A DNA stretch of 64,000 nt from an uncultured beta proteobacterium (lineage in GTDB: Bacteria; Pseudomonadota; Gammaproteobacteria; Burkholderiales; Burkholderiaceae_C). Of this stretch, positions 39,729 through 47,833 are shown piece after piece. Each line of letters begins with the position of its first letter. Positions within the stretch are counted from its first letter, which is position 1. The notes under the pieces are model-generated. The model searched no databases and was not told where the DNA came from. It was given only the letters and a program-made list of their open reading frames with translations. The position numbers and the translations under genes are program-made. The stretch covers positions 41,711 through 105,710 of the forward strand of contig CAILZB010000080.1 in NCBI GenBank assembly GCA_903838565.1, read 5' to 3'.

Positions 39729-40097
39729 TCACGAGAGCGCGATCTGTGCCAGTTGTTCGATCAGGCGCGGATCCTCGCTCACAGCGCATTGCAGGTTGAA
39801 CAAGACCTGCGGGTATTGCGCCCGCATCGCGTGCACCAGTGCGGGCAGGTCCTCACGCGCGTGCTTACCCATTCCCAGAAACATCGGCACCACGGTGATG
39901 CGCTGCACGCCGGCCTGCACCAGGCTCAGAGTCGCCTGCGCCAGGTCGGGCTGCGTCAACTCCAGAAAGGCACAAAGCACCTGCACGTCCGGTTCTTGCG
40001 CGCTGATGCGTTGCGCCACGGCCTGCATCGGACGGTGCCACAGCGGATCGCGCGAGCCGTGGCCGAACAGCACGATGGCGGCAGGAGAGGTGTCCAA
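39729..40097 (-). CDS. CbiX/SirB-like chelatase
   Basis: A 122-residue short chelatase of the CbiX family, which inserts cobalt or iron into sirohydrochlorin. The metal-binding His is in IVLFGHGSRDPLW, and VVPMFLGMGKHAREDL provides the second His region. The short form acts as a homodimer. It lies 6 bases after lptG and 40 before cysB, so a link to siroheme for sulfite reduction is likely. Metal choice cannot be told from sequence. Confidence 0.88.
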   Translation of the reverse strand: MDTSPAAIVLFGHGSRDPLWHRPMQAVAQRISAQEPDVQVLCAFLELTQPDLAQATLSLVQAGVQRITVVPMFLGMGKHAREDLPALVHAMRAQYPQVLFNLQCAVSEDPRLIEQLAQIALS

Positions 40098-40103
40098 AAT
40101 AGT

Positions 40104-41207
40104 CTACCTTCGCAACACCAGCCAGCCAAAGGCGGCCAGGGAAAACAGGGAGTACAGCAGGCCGGGAGCCGCTGCGGTGAGCCAGGGCAGCCAGTTTTGC
40201 AGCGTGCCGATGTAGCTGAAGACGTTGTTCAGCAAAAAGAAGCTGATGCCGATCATGACGCCGCCGAACACGTAGCTGGCGATGCCGCCGGCGCGGAAAT
40301 GCAGATAGGCAAAGGGCAGGGCCAGCACCACCATCACCAGGCAACTCAGGGGGTAGAAGACCTTCTTCCAGAATTCGATCTCGTAGCGCTGCGCGGTTTG
40401 ACCGTTCGCGTTCAGGTGCTGGATGTACTGGAACAGGTCGATGGTCTTCATCCGGTCGGGCTTGAGCAGCGACACCGAGACCATCTCGGCGCTGATCGCC
40501 GTGGGCCAGCGCAGGCTGGCGAGCTGCAGACGCTCCAGCTTGGGCTCGGCTGTGCGTGGGCCGAATTCGCTGCGTTGCACATTTTCGAGCAGCCAGGCCT
40601 CGTCCTTGCCGAAGCGGGCCTTTTCGCCGTGCGTGAGCGACACCATCAAGCCCTGGTTGTCGTATTCGAAAATGCGCACGCCGTGCATTTCCCCGTCGGC
40701 CGCGAGCGCGTTCACGTTCACCACGTAGGAGTGATAGGTCTGCTTCTCCCGCAGCCAGGCGCCGGTCTGGCCCACGGTGATGTTTCCCATGTAGCGCGAC
40801 TTGAGCGTCTGGGCCGTGCGGTCGGTCAGCGGAGCCAGATAGTCGCCCGTGGCGAAGGTGAAAAGGACGAATCCCAGGCCCAGCAGCATCAGGGTTTTCA
40901 AGGCCCGCCAGGGTCCCAGACCGCTGGTGCGAAGGATGGTGTATTCGGAGCTTTGCGCGAACCGCGCCATGACGAAGATGGTGCCGATCAGCACCGTGAT
41001 CGGAAGCAGTTCATACAGGTGGCTGGGGATCATCAGCGTGACGTACAGCACGGCCTGCGAAAGCTGGTAGCCCTCGGCGCCCTTGTGGCCGACCCAGCGC
41101 AACTCGTCGACAAAGTCAAAGAAGAAGAAAAGCGCCAGAAATCCCAGCGTGACGAAAGCCACGGCGGCCAGTACTTCGCCGTAGATCAGGCGGCGAATCG
41201 TCCTCAT
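40104..41207 (-). CDS. lptG: LPS export ABC permease LptG
   Basis: A 367-residue inner-membrane permease of the LptB2FG exporter. The N-terminal segment MRTIRRLIYGEVLAAVAFVTLGFLALFFFFDFVDEL is typical of LptG. Further segments enclose a periplasmic beta-jellyroll domain (about residues 130-265), with three more membrane segments at the C-terminus. The ATG overlaps the lptF stop by four bases. A longer open frame extends upstream into lptF, but the LptG fold starts at 41207. Confidence 0.94.
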   Translation of the reverse strand: MRTIRRLIYGEVLAAVAFVTLGFLALFFFFDFVDELRWVGHKGAEGYQLSQAVLYVTLMIPSHLYELLPITVLIGTIFVMARFAQSSEYTILRTSGLGPWRALKTLMLLGLGFVLFTFATGDYLAPLTDRTAQTLKSRYMGNITVGQTGAWLREKQTYHSYVVNVNALAADGEMHGVRIFEYDNQGLMVSLTHGEKARFGKDEAWLLENVQRSEFGPRTAEPKLERLQLASLRWPTAISAEMVSVSLLKPDRMKTIDLFQYIQHLNANGQTAQRYEIEFWKKVFYPLSCLVMVVLALPFAYLHFRAGGIASYVFGGVMIGISFFLLNNVFSYIGTLQNWLPWLTAAAPGLLYSLFSLAAFGWLVLRR

Positions 41208-42319
41208 GCCTGGCGCCCCGTCTTCTTGGCGCGCAGGGTTTCGATAGCGCTTACAAAGCTCCACTGCAGGTGGCGCTTGGTGAGCCACAGCAGGGCCAGC
41301 GTCAGCACGCCGCCGTGAAGCGCCAGCATGAAGCTGGTAAAGCCGATCTTTCCCGCCTCGATCCAGCTTTGCCCCAGGTTGATGGTGTCGTAATAGACCA
41401 CGAACGAGAACAGCGCAAACAGCAGGCTGCCGCCACGCCCGGCCCGCGGATTCCCGCTGGAGACGGCCAACGCGATCACGACGAAGTTCAGCGCGGCCAG
41501 CGCCAGTCCCATGCGCCACGCCAGTTCGCCCAGGTTCGGTGCCGTGGGGTTGCGCAGCAGCACCAGGGTGTCGAGCGCCGCCCGGGAAGGCGCGCTGGCG
41601 GCGGAATCCAGCGACCTCTCCCCGATGCGGGTGCCGTAGCTGACAAATTCGCTCACCTTGAGCTCATTGGTGCCCGTCACGTTCTCGATGCGCTGCCCAT
41701 TGTTGAGCATCAGGAAGCGCTCGCCTGCGACCACCTCGATCCGGCCGCCTTGTGCCGAGGTCACGCTTTCCTTGTCGCGCTCCGTGTCGGAGATGAAGAT
41801 GTTCTTCCCGGTGCGGCTGTCGCGCGAATCCTTGTCGATGAAAAAGACCCTTCGGCCTCCCGCCGATTCCTGAAAGATGCCGGGCGAAACGCGCTCGATA
41901 TCGCCGCGCTTCTCGAACTTGTCCTTCATGTCCTGGATCTGGCGGTTGGACCAGGGCCATACCGCCAAGGCGAGCACGGTGATCACCAGCAACACCGGCC
42001 AGGCGAACCGAAACAGGGGCCCGGAAAAACCGGCCAACCCGCGGCCGGTGGAGAACCAGATCACCATCTCGGAGTCGCCGTACATGCGCGACAGGGTCGC
42101 GACGATGGCGATGAACAGGCTCAAGGTGAGGATGGTGGGAAGGTGCCCGAGCACGCTGTAGCCCATCACCATCATCACTTCGGACGGATTCACGCTGCCG
42201 CGCGACGCCAGCCCGAGCGAGCGGATCAACATCATGGTCATGACCACGGTCACCAGCACCACCAGGGTAGCGCCAAAGCTGCGTGCCAGCTCCTTGCGGA
42301 TGGAAGAATGGAATAACAT
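41204..42319 (-). CDS. lptF: LPS export ABC permease LptF
   Basis: A 371-residue inner-membrane permease, partner of LptG. The N-terminus MLFHSSIRKELARSFGATLVVLVTVVMTMMLIRSLG gives the first membrane segment and the next two follow by about residue 125. A periplasmic domain (about 130-265) includes GRRVFFIDKDSRDSRTGKNIFI. Three C-terminal membrane segments complete it. It is divergent from pepA across 72 bases, as in many proteobacteria. Confidence 0.94.
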   Translation of the reverse strand: MLFHSSIRKELARSFGATLVVLVTVVMTMMLIRSLGLASRGSVNPSEVMMVMGYSVLGHLPTILTLSLFIAIVATLSRMYGDSEMVIWFSTGRGLAGFSGPLFRFAWPVLLVITVLALAVWPWSNRQIQDMKDKFEKRGDIERVSPGIFQESAGGRRVFFIDKDSRDSRTGKNIFISDTERDKESVTSAQGGRIEVVAGERFLMLNNGQRIENVTGTNELKVSEFVSYGTRIGERSLDSAASAPSRAALDTLVLLRNPTAPNLGELAWRMGLALAALNFVVIALAVSSGNPRAGRGGSLLFALFSFVVYYDTINLGQSWIEAGKIGFTSFMLALHGGVLTLALLWLTKRHLQWSFVSAIETLRAKKTGRQA

Positions 42320-42391
42320 CGACTGAAATCTTGCGGAATTGACCCTGGATGAGTCGCCGCCCTCAACACCTGGTAACTAAAAGGATGAATT

Positions 42392-43864
42392 ATGAACTTT
42401 GAACTGAAAACCTTGGGATGGGCGGGTGCTGCCAGCGAGAAATGCGATGCCATGGTGGCGTTGGTGGGCGACGGCTTCAAGCCGGGAAAGGACGCCCTTT
42501 CCCAGTTCGCCGCACACGCGATCAAGGCCGCAGATCTGCAGACCAAGGCGGGAAAATGGCTGTCAGCCTACCGCGCCGAGGGTGTGGGCTGCACGCGCCT
42601 GGTGCTGGCGGGCGCCGCTGACGGAACAGCCAAAAGCGTGCGCCAGGCCGTGGCTGCCGCCGTGGCTTCGATCAAGGGCGGTGCGGCCAAGAATCTCGTG
42701 ATCGCGTTCCAGCAGGCACCCGCCAAGGGCGCGGTTCGCGCCGCCGTGCTGGCGGCGGCCGAAGCGAGCTACGCCTATACCACCACGCAGTCCAAGCCTG
42801 AAGCACGCAAGCTGCAGCGGGTCACGATCGCGGTGCCGTCCGCACAGCCGGTTCAGGCCGAGTTCGAACTGGCACAGGCCGCGGTGGTCGGGGTCGAGCT
42901 GGCCAAGGAATGGGCAAATCGCCCCTCCAACCACGCCACCCCGACGCTGCTGGCGCAAGCCGCCCAAGCGCTGGCCAAGTTGCCCAGGATCAAGTGCGAA
43001 GTGCTGGGTCCGGCGCAGGTGAAGAAGCTGGGAATGGGCTCGTTCATGGCGGTGTCCAAGGGTTCAGAAGAACCGCTGCGATTCATCGTCCTGAAGTACG
43101 AAAACGGCCCCAAATCGCAGGCACCGGTGGTGCTGGTGGGCAAGGGAATCACCTTCGATACCGGCGGCATTTCCCTCAAGCCGGCACCGGAAATGGATGA
43201 AATGAAATACGACATGAGCGGCGCTGCCAGCGTGCTGGGCGTGTTTCGAGCGCTGGGCCAACTGCAACCCGCGATCAACGTCATCGGCCTGATCCCGGCC
43301 TGCGAAAACATGCCCGATGGCCGCGCCATCAAGCCCGGCGACGTGGTGACCAGCATGAGCGGGCAGACGATAGAAATCCTCAACACCGACGCCGAAGGGC
43401 GCCTGGTGCTGTGCGACGCCCTGACCTATGCCGAACGCTTCAAGCCCCGGGCGGTGATCGATATTGCGACCCTCACCGGTGCCTGCATGATCGCCCTGGG
43501 CGGCGTGCGCAGCGGCATGTTCTCATCGGACGATGCGCTCGCAGCGGCTTTGCTCGCGGCGGGCGAGTCGGCGCTTGACCCGTGCTGGCGCCTGCCGCTG
43601 GACGACGAGTACGCCGAAAGCCTGAAAACCCATTTTGCCGACGTCGCCAACGTGGCCGGGCGCGCAGGCGGCGCGATCACTGCGGCGAAGTTCCTGCAGC
43701 GCTTCGCCGCCAAGTTCTCGTGGGCGCACCTGGACATTGCCGGCACGGCCTGGAAAAGCGGCGCCGCCAAGGGCGCGACGGGAAGGCCCGTGGGGCTGCT
43801 GCTGGACTATTTGCTCGGGGCCGTGCATGCGGCTGAAACTGCCGGGAAACGGGCGGGCAAGTGA
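42392..43864 (+). CDS. pepA: Leucyl aminopeptidase PepA
   Basis: A 490-residue dizinc M17 peptidase that removes N-terminal residues. The catalytic domain has the metal and catalytic segment VGKGITFDTGGISLKP (Lys and Asp), MKYDMSGAAS, and the family signature NTDAEGRLVL. The N-terminal macro-like domain is complete. In E. coli PepA also binds DNA. It is the first gene of pepA-holC-hypothetical, and its stop overlaps the holC start by four bases. An AAGGA ribosome binding site precedes the ATG. Confidence 0.96.
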   Translation: MNFELKTLGWAGAASEKCDAMVALVGDGFKPGKDALSQFAAHAIKAADLQTKAGKWLSAYRAEGVGCTRLVLAGAADGTAKSVRQAVAAAVASIKGGAAKNLVIAFQQAPAKGAVRAAVLAAAEASYAYTTTQSKPEARKLQRVTIAVPSAQPVQAEFELAQAAVVGVELAKEWANRPSNHATPTLLAQAAQALAKLPRIKCEVLGPAQVKKLGMGSFMAVSKGSEEPLRFIVLKYENGPKSQAPVVLVGKGITFDTGGISLKPAPEMDEMKYDMSGAASVLGVFRALGQLQPAINVIGLIPACENMPDGRAIKPGDVVTSMSGQTIEILNTDAEGRLVLCDALTYAERFKPRAVIDIATLTGACMIALGGVRSGMFSSDDALAAALLAAGESALDPCWRLPLDDEYAESLKTHFADVANVAGRAGGAITAAKFLQRFAAKFSWAHLDIAGTAWKSGAAKGATGRPVGLLLDYLLGAVHAAETAGKRAGK

Positions 43865-44295
43865 CCGAAATCGCCTTTCATTTCAACGCACCCGACAAGC
43901 TGGCCTACAGCTGTCGTCTGTTGCGCAAGGCCGTGGCCAGCGGCGCACGCGTCGTGGTCACCGGGTCGGCGCAGACGCTGCAGCAGCTGGATCAGGCCTT
44001 GTGGACGTTTTCTGCAAGCGAATTTGTCGCCCACTGCCACGACGCCAGCGACGCTTCGGTGCGCGCACTGTCGCCGGTTGTGCTGACAGCGGCTCCGGCT
44101 CAGGCGCCGCATCAGCAGGTGCTGGTGAACCTGGGCGGTGCTGTTCCTGCGGGCTTTGAGCGCTACGAGCGGCTGATTGAAGTCGTGGGGCACGACGACG
44201 AGGACCGCAGCCAAGCGCGCGCGCGCTGGAAGCATTACGCCGACCGCGGCTATGCGTTGAAGCGCCACGATCTGGCGCTGAAGGAGCAATCCTGA
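43861..44295 (+). CDS. holC: DNA polymerase III chi subunit
   Basis: A 144-residue chi subunit that links the clamp loader to single-stranded-DNA-binding protein. The N-terminus TEIAFHFNAPDKLAYSCRLLRKAVASGARVVV and the later YERLIEVVGHDDEDRSQARARWKHYADRGY match the HolC fold. It starts with GTG overlapping the pepA stop, a gene pair common in Gram-negative bacteria. The HolD partner is not nearby. Confidence 0.92.
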   Translation: MTEIAFHFNAPDKLAYSCRLLRKAVASGARVVVTGSAQTLQQLDQALWTFSASEFVAHCHDASDASVRALSPVVLTAAPAQAPHQQVLVNLGGAVPAGFERYERLIEVVGHDDEDRSQARARWKHYADRGYALKRHDLALKEQS

Positions 44296-44603
44296 TGGCA
44301 AGCAGCACGCCGCGCGCCGGACGATTTGTTCCCACGCTCACGCAGGTGGTCCACGCTGCGCCGTCCGCGGCCAAGGATCTGCCCGAACTGTCCCGGGAAA
44401 TGCAGGAAGAGCTGGTGATGCGTGTGATGCAAAGGCTGGATCTGGCGCTGGAGCAAAAGCTGCCTGCCGCCATCTCCGCGCTGGTGCAGCAGCACATGCA
44501 GGCACTGGGGCCGCGCCTGTGGGAAGAGGTGGGCGCGGTGGTGCAGCAGTCGGTCGCGCAGGCCGTGGCGCAAGAATTGGAATCCCGAAACGGCAAGAGC
44601 TGA
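44295..44603 (+). CDS. Conserved hypothetical protein downstream of holC
   Basis: A 102-residue acidic/helical protein, MASSTPRAGRFVPTLTQVV at the start. Residues about 30-100 look like one or two long amphipathic helices (LSREMQEELVMRVMQRLDLALEQKLPAAISALVQQHM). There is no signal peptide or membrane segment. It shares one base with the holC stop, so it is coupled to pepA-holC. A small DUF of this kind is often annotated at this place in Burkholderiales; the function is unknown. Confidence 0.75.
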   Translation: MASSTPRAGRFVPTLTQVVHAAPSAAKDLPELSREMQEELVMRVMQRLDLALEQKLPAAISALVQQHMQALGPRLWEEVGAVVQQSVAQAVAQELESRNGKS

Positions 44604-44754
44604 TGCGGATATTCGCCACGCGGGTCTGATCTGCCTCAATTGAATTCGCGTGTTCCCTAATGCCATTCGGGGAAATTTGCGGTATGTTCGCGCCCGTGGA
44701 GTAGATAATTCACATGGATCTTTGTTTTCAAGCCTTTTTTAACTTGGAGTATTT

Positions 44755-45888
44755 ATGCAATTGAAATTGAAACTATCCGTGGCCGTTGCACTTGCCGCCG
44801 TTGCAGGCATGGTCAGCGCACAGGACGTTCAAGTGGTCAAGATCGGCCACGTGGCGCCCATGTCAGGTGCTCAGGCTCATTACGGCAAGGACAATGCCAA
44901 CGGTTCGGCGATGGCGGTGGAAGACCTGAACGCGCAGAACATCGTCATTGGCGGCAAGAAGATCAAGTTTGAACTGCAGGCCGAAGACGACGCTGCGGAT
45001 CCAAAACAAGGCACGGCAGCCGCACAAAAACTGTGCGACAGCAAGGTCGCCGGTGTCGTCGGTCACCTGAATTCGGGTACGACGATTCCTGCATCCAAGG
45101 TCTACAACGATTGCGGCATTCCCCACATCACGGGCGCTGCGACCAACCCCAATTTGACCAAGCCCGGCTACAAGACCACCTACCGCATCATCGCCAACGA
45201 CAACGCTCTGGGCGCTGGTTTGGCCTTCTATGCAGCGGATGCGCTCAAGCTCAAGCGCGTCGCCATGATCGACGACCGCACAGCCTACGGACAAGGCGTG
45301 GCTGAAGTGTTCAAGCGCACGGCCTTGGCCAAGGGCATGACCGTCGTCGACGAGCAGTTCACCACCGACAAAGCCACCGACTTCATGGCCATTCTGACCG
45401 CCATCAAGGCCAAGAACCCCGACGCCATCTTCTTCGGCGGCATGGACCCACAGGCCGGCCCGATGCTGCGCCAGATGGAACAACTCGGCATGACCAAGGT
45501 GAAGTACTTCGGCGGTGACGGCATCTGCACCTCGGAAGTGGCGAAATTGGCAGCCGGCGCCAAGACCCTGGAAAACGTGGTGTGCGCTGAAGGCGGTTCT
45601 TCGCTGGAAAAAATGCCAGGCGGCATGGCATGGAAGAAGCGCTACGACGCCAAGTACCCTGCCCAGTTCCAAGTTTACAGCCCGTACACCTATGACGCGA
45701 CCTTCGTCCTGGTTGACGCCATGAAGCGCGCCAATTCGACCGACCCCAAGGTCTACACGCCCAAGCTGATTGAAACCAGCTTCAAGGGTGTGACCGGTAC
45801 GATTGCCTTCGAACCCAACGGCGAATTGAAGAATCCTTCGATGACCCTGTCGGTCTACAAGGACGGCAAGAAGACTCCGCTGAACTGA
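44755..45888 (+). CDS. Branched-chain amino acid-type ABC substrate-binding protein
   Basis: A 377-residue periplasmic LivK-like protein with a signal peptide (about residues 1-22, ending MVSAQ). The Leu/Ile/Val-binding fold is shown by VVKIGHVAPMSGAQAHYGKDNANGSAMAVEDLN and VAGVVGHLNSGTTIPASKVYNDCGIPHITGAATNP. No livHMGF transporter genes are adjacent, so it is an orphan that must use a transporter encoded elsewhere. It has its own leader with a GGAG ribosome binding site and a strong terminator after it. Confidence 0.92.
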   Translation: MQLKLKLSVAVALAAVAGMVSAQDVQVVKIGHVAPMSGAQAHYGKDNANGSAMAVEDLNAQNIVIGGKKIKFELQAEDDAADPKQGTAAAQKLCDSKVAGVVGHLNSGTTIPASKVYNDCGIPHITGAATNPNLTKPGYKTTYRIIANDNALGAGLAFYAADALKLKRVAMIDDRTAYGQGVAEVFKRTALAKGMTVVDEQFTTDKATDFMAILTAIKAKNPDAIFFGGMDPQAGPMLRQMEQLGMTKVKYFGGDGICTSEVAKLAAGAKTLENVVCAEGGSSLEKMPGGMAWKKRYDAKYPAQFQVYSPYTYDATFVLVDAMKRANSTDPKVYTPKLIETSFKGVTGTIAFEPNGELKNPSMTLSVYKDGKKTPLN

Positions 45889-45904
45889 CATCTGATTCAT
45901 CGGC

Positions 45905-45942
45905 AAGGGGGTGTCGCCGGGTTCCGGTGGCACCCCCTTTTT
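45905..45942 (+). terminator. Rho-independent terminator of the LivK-like gene
   Basis: AAGGGGGTG… pairs with …CACCCCCTT around a short loop and is followed by a run of T. It starts 17 bases past the stop codon. Confidence 0.85.
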
Positions 45943-46047
45943 GCATCTGCCGCCAGCTGACACCCGCACCACGGGCGAAGCCATGAGTTCGGGTGGAAGT
46001 ACACATTTTTTATGGCATAATTGAAGACTTACCCGAACACACATTTG

Positions 46048-46122
46048 GGGCGGTTAGCTCAGGGGTAGAGCACTGCATTCACACTGCAGGGGTCGCAAGT
46101 TCGAAACTTGCACTGCCCACCA
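46048..46122 (+). tRNA. tRNA-Val (anticodon CAC)
   Basis: A 75-base cloverleaf. The acceptor stem GGGCGGT/ACTGCCC has one G-T pair, the D stem is GCTC/GAGC, and the anticodon stem is CTGCA/TGCAG with loop TTCACAC (anticodon at 46080-46082). The T arm contains GTTCGAAAC, and A plus CCA are encoded at the 3' end. It reads GTG. Accessory genes begin right after it, so its 3' end is the probable attachment site of the element downstream. Confidence 0.93.
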
Positions 46123-46140
46123 ATTTATTGGTTATAAATC

Positions 46141-46172
46141 AAGGACTTACGAGTGATCGTAAGTCCTTTTTT
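46141..46172. terminator. Strong hairpin terminator after tRNA-Val
   Basis: A perfect 12-bp stem (46141-46152 with 46157-46168), a GTGA loop, then T residues. It lies 19 bases past the tRNA end and should stop its transcription. It also marks either the end of native chromosome or the element's left edge. Confidence 0.85.
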
Positions 46173-46180
46173 GTTTGCCG

Positions 46181-46200
46181 TACGGACAAAATACGGACAA
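46181..46200. repeat. Direct repeat TACGGACAA, two copies 11 bases apart
   Basis: Copies at 46181-46189 and 46192-46200, a spacing of one helical turn, lie 59 bases inside the tRNA end. Paired short direct repeats near an attachment site can be arm-type integrase sites; that reading is an inference. Confidence 0.5.
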
Positions 46201-46625
46201 TCGGCGGTTTTTTGGGCGCTTTTTTGATGGAAGCCGCCCGAAATTGCTAAAGCCAAAGGTGAGTGCGCACAGCACTCCAAGCCGATGAGTACGAAGTCCG
46301 CTGTTGAATCTGTCGTCCTGCCCAGTGTTTCTCCTTCGCCCCAGAACTTCAATGTGCTGGAGGTCTGCAGGCGTGTCCCCGACAGGGTCGGGCTCTATGC
46401 CCGTGGCACCAGGCCCCGGGGTCCTGGCCTTGCGGTGACGATCCCTCACGCGCTCCAGGGGAAAAGCACGTGGTGCTATTCCCCGCCGCATGGCGCCCCT
46501 TGGCATAGCGCGACAGCGTGCCGCTGACGCGCGGATACCGCCGCCCACCTAAAAACTATCGCGCCAGTCGCTGCACTTGGTGACACGCCAGTTTCGGATC
46601 GGTGTGCCGCCAACCCCAAAGCCCA
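46201..46625. other. 425 bases at the left end of the element without a supported gene
   Basis: Short open frames exist on both strands (for instance 46285-46527 on +, 80 codons) but none has a ribosome binding site, recognisable domain or convincing composition. It may be remnant sequence of a degraded gene. Confidence 0.4.
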
Positions 46626-46727
46626 AAACCGACTCATCAGCCCGTTACCCCCACCAAGCGCCCGAACAAGTTATGCCGGGGACTTGGTGGGGGTGACAAA
46701 ACGACGGGCTGATGAGTCCGTTTTTTC
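46626..46727. terminator. Very long two-part hairpin followed by a T-run
   Basis: Outer arms 46632-46645 and 46704-46717 (14 bp, perfect; extended by AAAAC/GTTTT with one mismatch) enclose inner arms 46647-46658 and 46683-46694 (12 bp, core ACCCCCACCAAG). GTCCGTTTTTT follows. It may terminate leftward and rightward transcripts, but the size is greater than needed for a simple terminator. Confidence 0.65.
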
Positions 46728-46832
46728 ATGCCCGAATTCATCCCCCTTCCGTCCCCCCAGGGGGAAACGCCAGAGCCGAGCGAGAGGGTAACAAGTTGAA
46801 GCCCTCCGAACTCAACCGAAAAGGGGCTCAGC

Positions 46833-47684
46833 ATGTGCATTCGTGACACCATCACCGGCAAGATCATCAGCATTATGGAAGCGGGAATCGCCAAGGGCGC
46901 CAGTCGCTGGGTACCTTCCGCAGGGCAGGGCATGCCTCGCAATGCGAAGACCGGACAGCCCTACCGTGGCATCAATGTCCTTTTGCTCTGGAGCGAGGCC
47001 GCGGAGCGCCACTATTCATCAAATTTATGGCTTACCTACAGGCAGGCCGAAGGTATGGGTGCGCAGGTACGCAGAGGGGAAAAATCGACCCTGTGTGTCT
47101 TTTTCGACAAGATCAAAAAGGAGTCCGATGAAGAGCAGGATCAGGACAAGTTCTATCCGATGGTCAAGGCATTCTTCTTGTTCAATGTGGCGCAGATTGA
47201 CGGCTTGCCGGATTCGATCACTGCACCATTTGAGACTCACAACTTCAATGCCGTTGCAGAGGCCGAGCAAATTCTGATCGACAGCCGTGCCGACATTCGC
47301 CACGGCTTTGACGGTGCGCTCTACATGCCGTCAAAAGACCAAATCCTGCTGCCATTGCGCGAACGATTCACCAGTGCGCAGAATTACTACGCGACCGCCC
47401 TGCATGAGCTGACGCACTGGACGGGCCACGAGTCACGGCTGAATCGCCAGTTTGGCAAGCGCTTCGGAGACGACGCTTATGCCTTTGAGGAACTGGTGGC
47501 CGAACTGGGTGCTGCGTTCATGGTGGGTCAATTGGGTATGGTGGACGCAACCATTGAAAACCATGCCGCCTATGTTGACAGTTGGGTAAAGGTTTTGAAA
47601 AACGACAAGCAGGCCATTTTTACGGCCGCAAGCCAGGCGTCGAGAGCGTCGGACTTCATCCTTTCCGCGCGGAAAGGGGCCTGA
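46833..47684 (+). CDS. ArdC-like antirestriction protein (DUF1738 plus zincin domain)
   Basis: A 283-residue protein of the ArdC/DUF1738 type found on plasmids and integrative elements. The N-terminal domain (about residues 5-135) contains WVPSAGQGMPRNAKTGQPYRGIN and PMVKAFFLFNVAQIDGLP, a likely single-strand-DNA-binding fold. The C-terminal metallopeptidase-like domain has HELTHWTGH at 191-199 and a downstream Glu in ELVAELGAAFM, both zinc-ligand candidates. Relatives protect incoming DNA from restriction. A GGGG ribosome-binding stretch precedes the ATG. A 47-codon frame follows immediately. Confidence 0.88.
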   Translation: MCIRDTITGKIISIMEAGIAKGASRWVPSAGQGMPRNAKTGQPYRGINVLLLWSEAAERHYSSNLWLTYRQAEGMGAQVRRGEKSTLCVFFDKIKKESDEEQDQDKFYPMVKAFFLFNVAQIDGLPDSITAPFETHNFNAVAEAEQILIDSRADIRHGFDGALYMPSKDQILLPLRERFTSAQNYYATALHELTHWTGHESRLNRQFGKRFGDDAYAFEELVAELGAAFMVGQLGMVDATIENHAAYVDSWVKVLKNDKQAIFTAASQASRASDFILSARKGA

Positions 47685-47828
47685 ATGTTCATCGACCAAG
47701 AGAATTTCAGCGCCATTATTGAAACCGATGGTCGACTGACCTTATGGCTCTTGCTGTGGCGATGTGCATTCTGGAAACAGTCTCAGTTCGGTGACGTAAA
47801 ACGACTAAGCTATCACCTAGAACGATAA
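47685..47828 (+). CDS. Small 47-residue protein coupled to the ArdC-like gene
   Basis: The ATG is directly adjacent to the ArdC-like stop, with AAAGGGG nearby acting as a ribosome binding site. The product starts MFIDQENFSAIIETDGRL and is rich in Leu, Trp and Arg in the centre (LTLWLLLWRCAFWKQ). There is no known domain. Placement and start signal support translation; conservation cannot be checked here. Confidence 0.4.
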   Translation: MFIDQENFSAIIETDGRLTLWLLLWRCAFWKQSQFGDVKRLSYHLER

Positions 47829-47833
47829 CGAAT

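Noticed and set aside
40104..41519. Longer LptG reading frame extending into lptF
   Set aside because: The extra N-terminus is out-of-frame lptF sequence; the LptG fold starts at 41207 with a 4-base overlap.
46285..46527. 80-codon frame on the + strand after the tRNA
   Set aside because: No ribosome binding site or recognised domain; the opposite strand is equally open.
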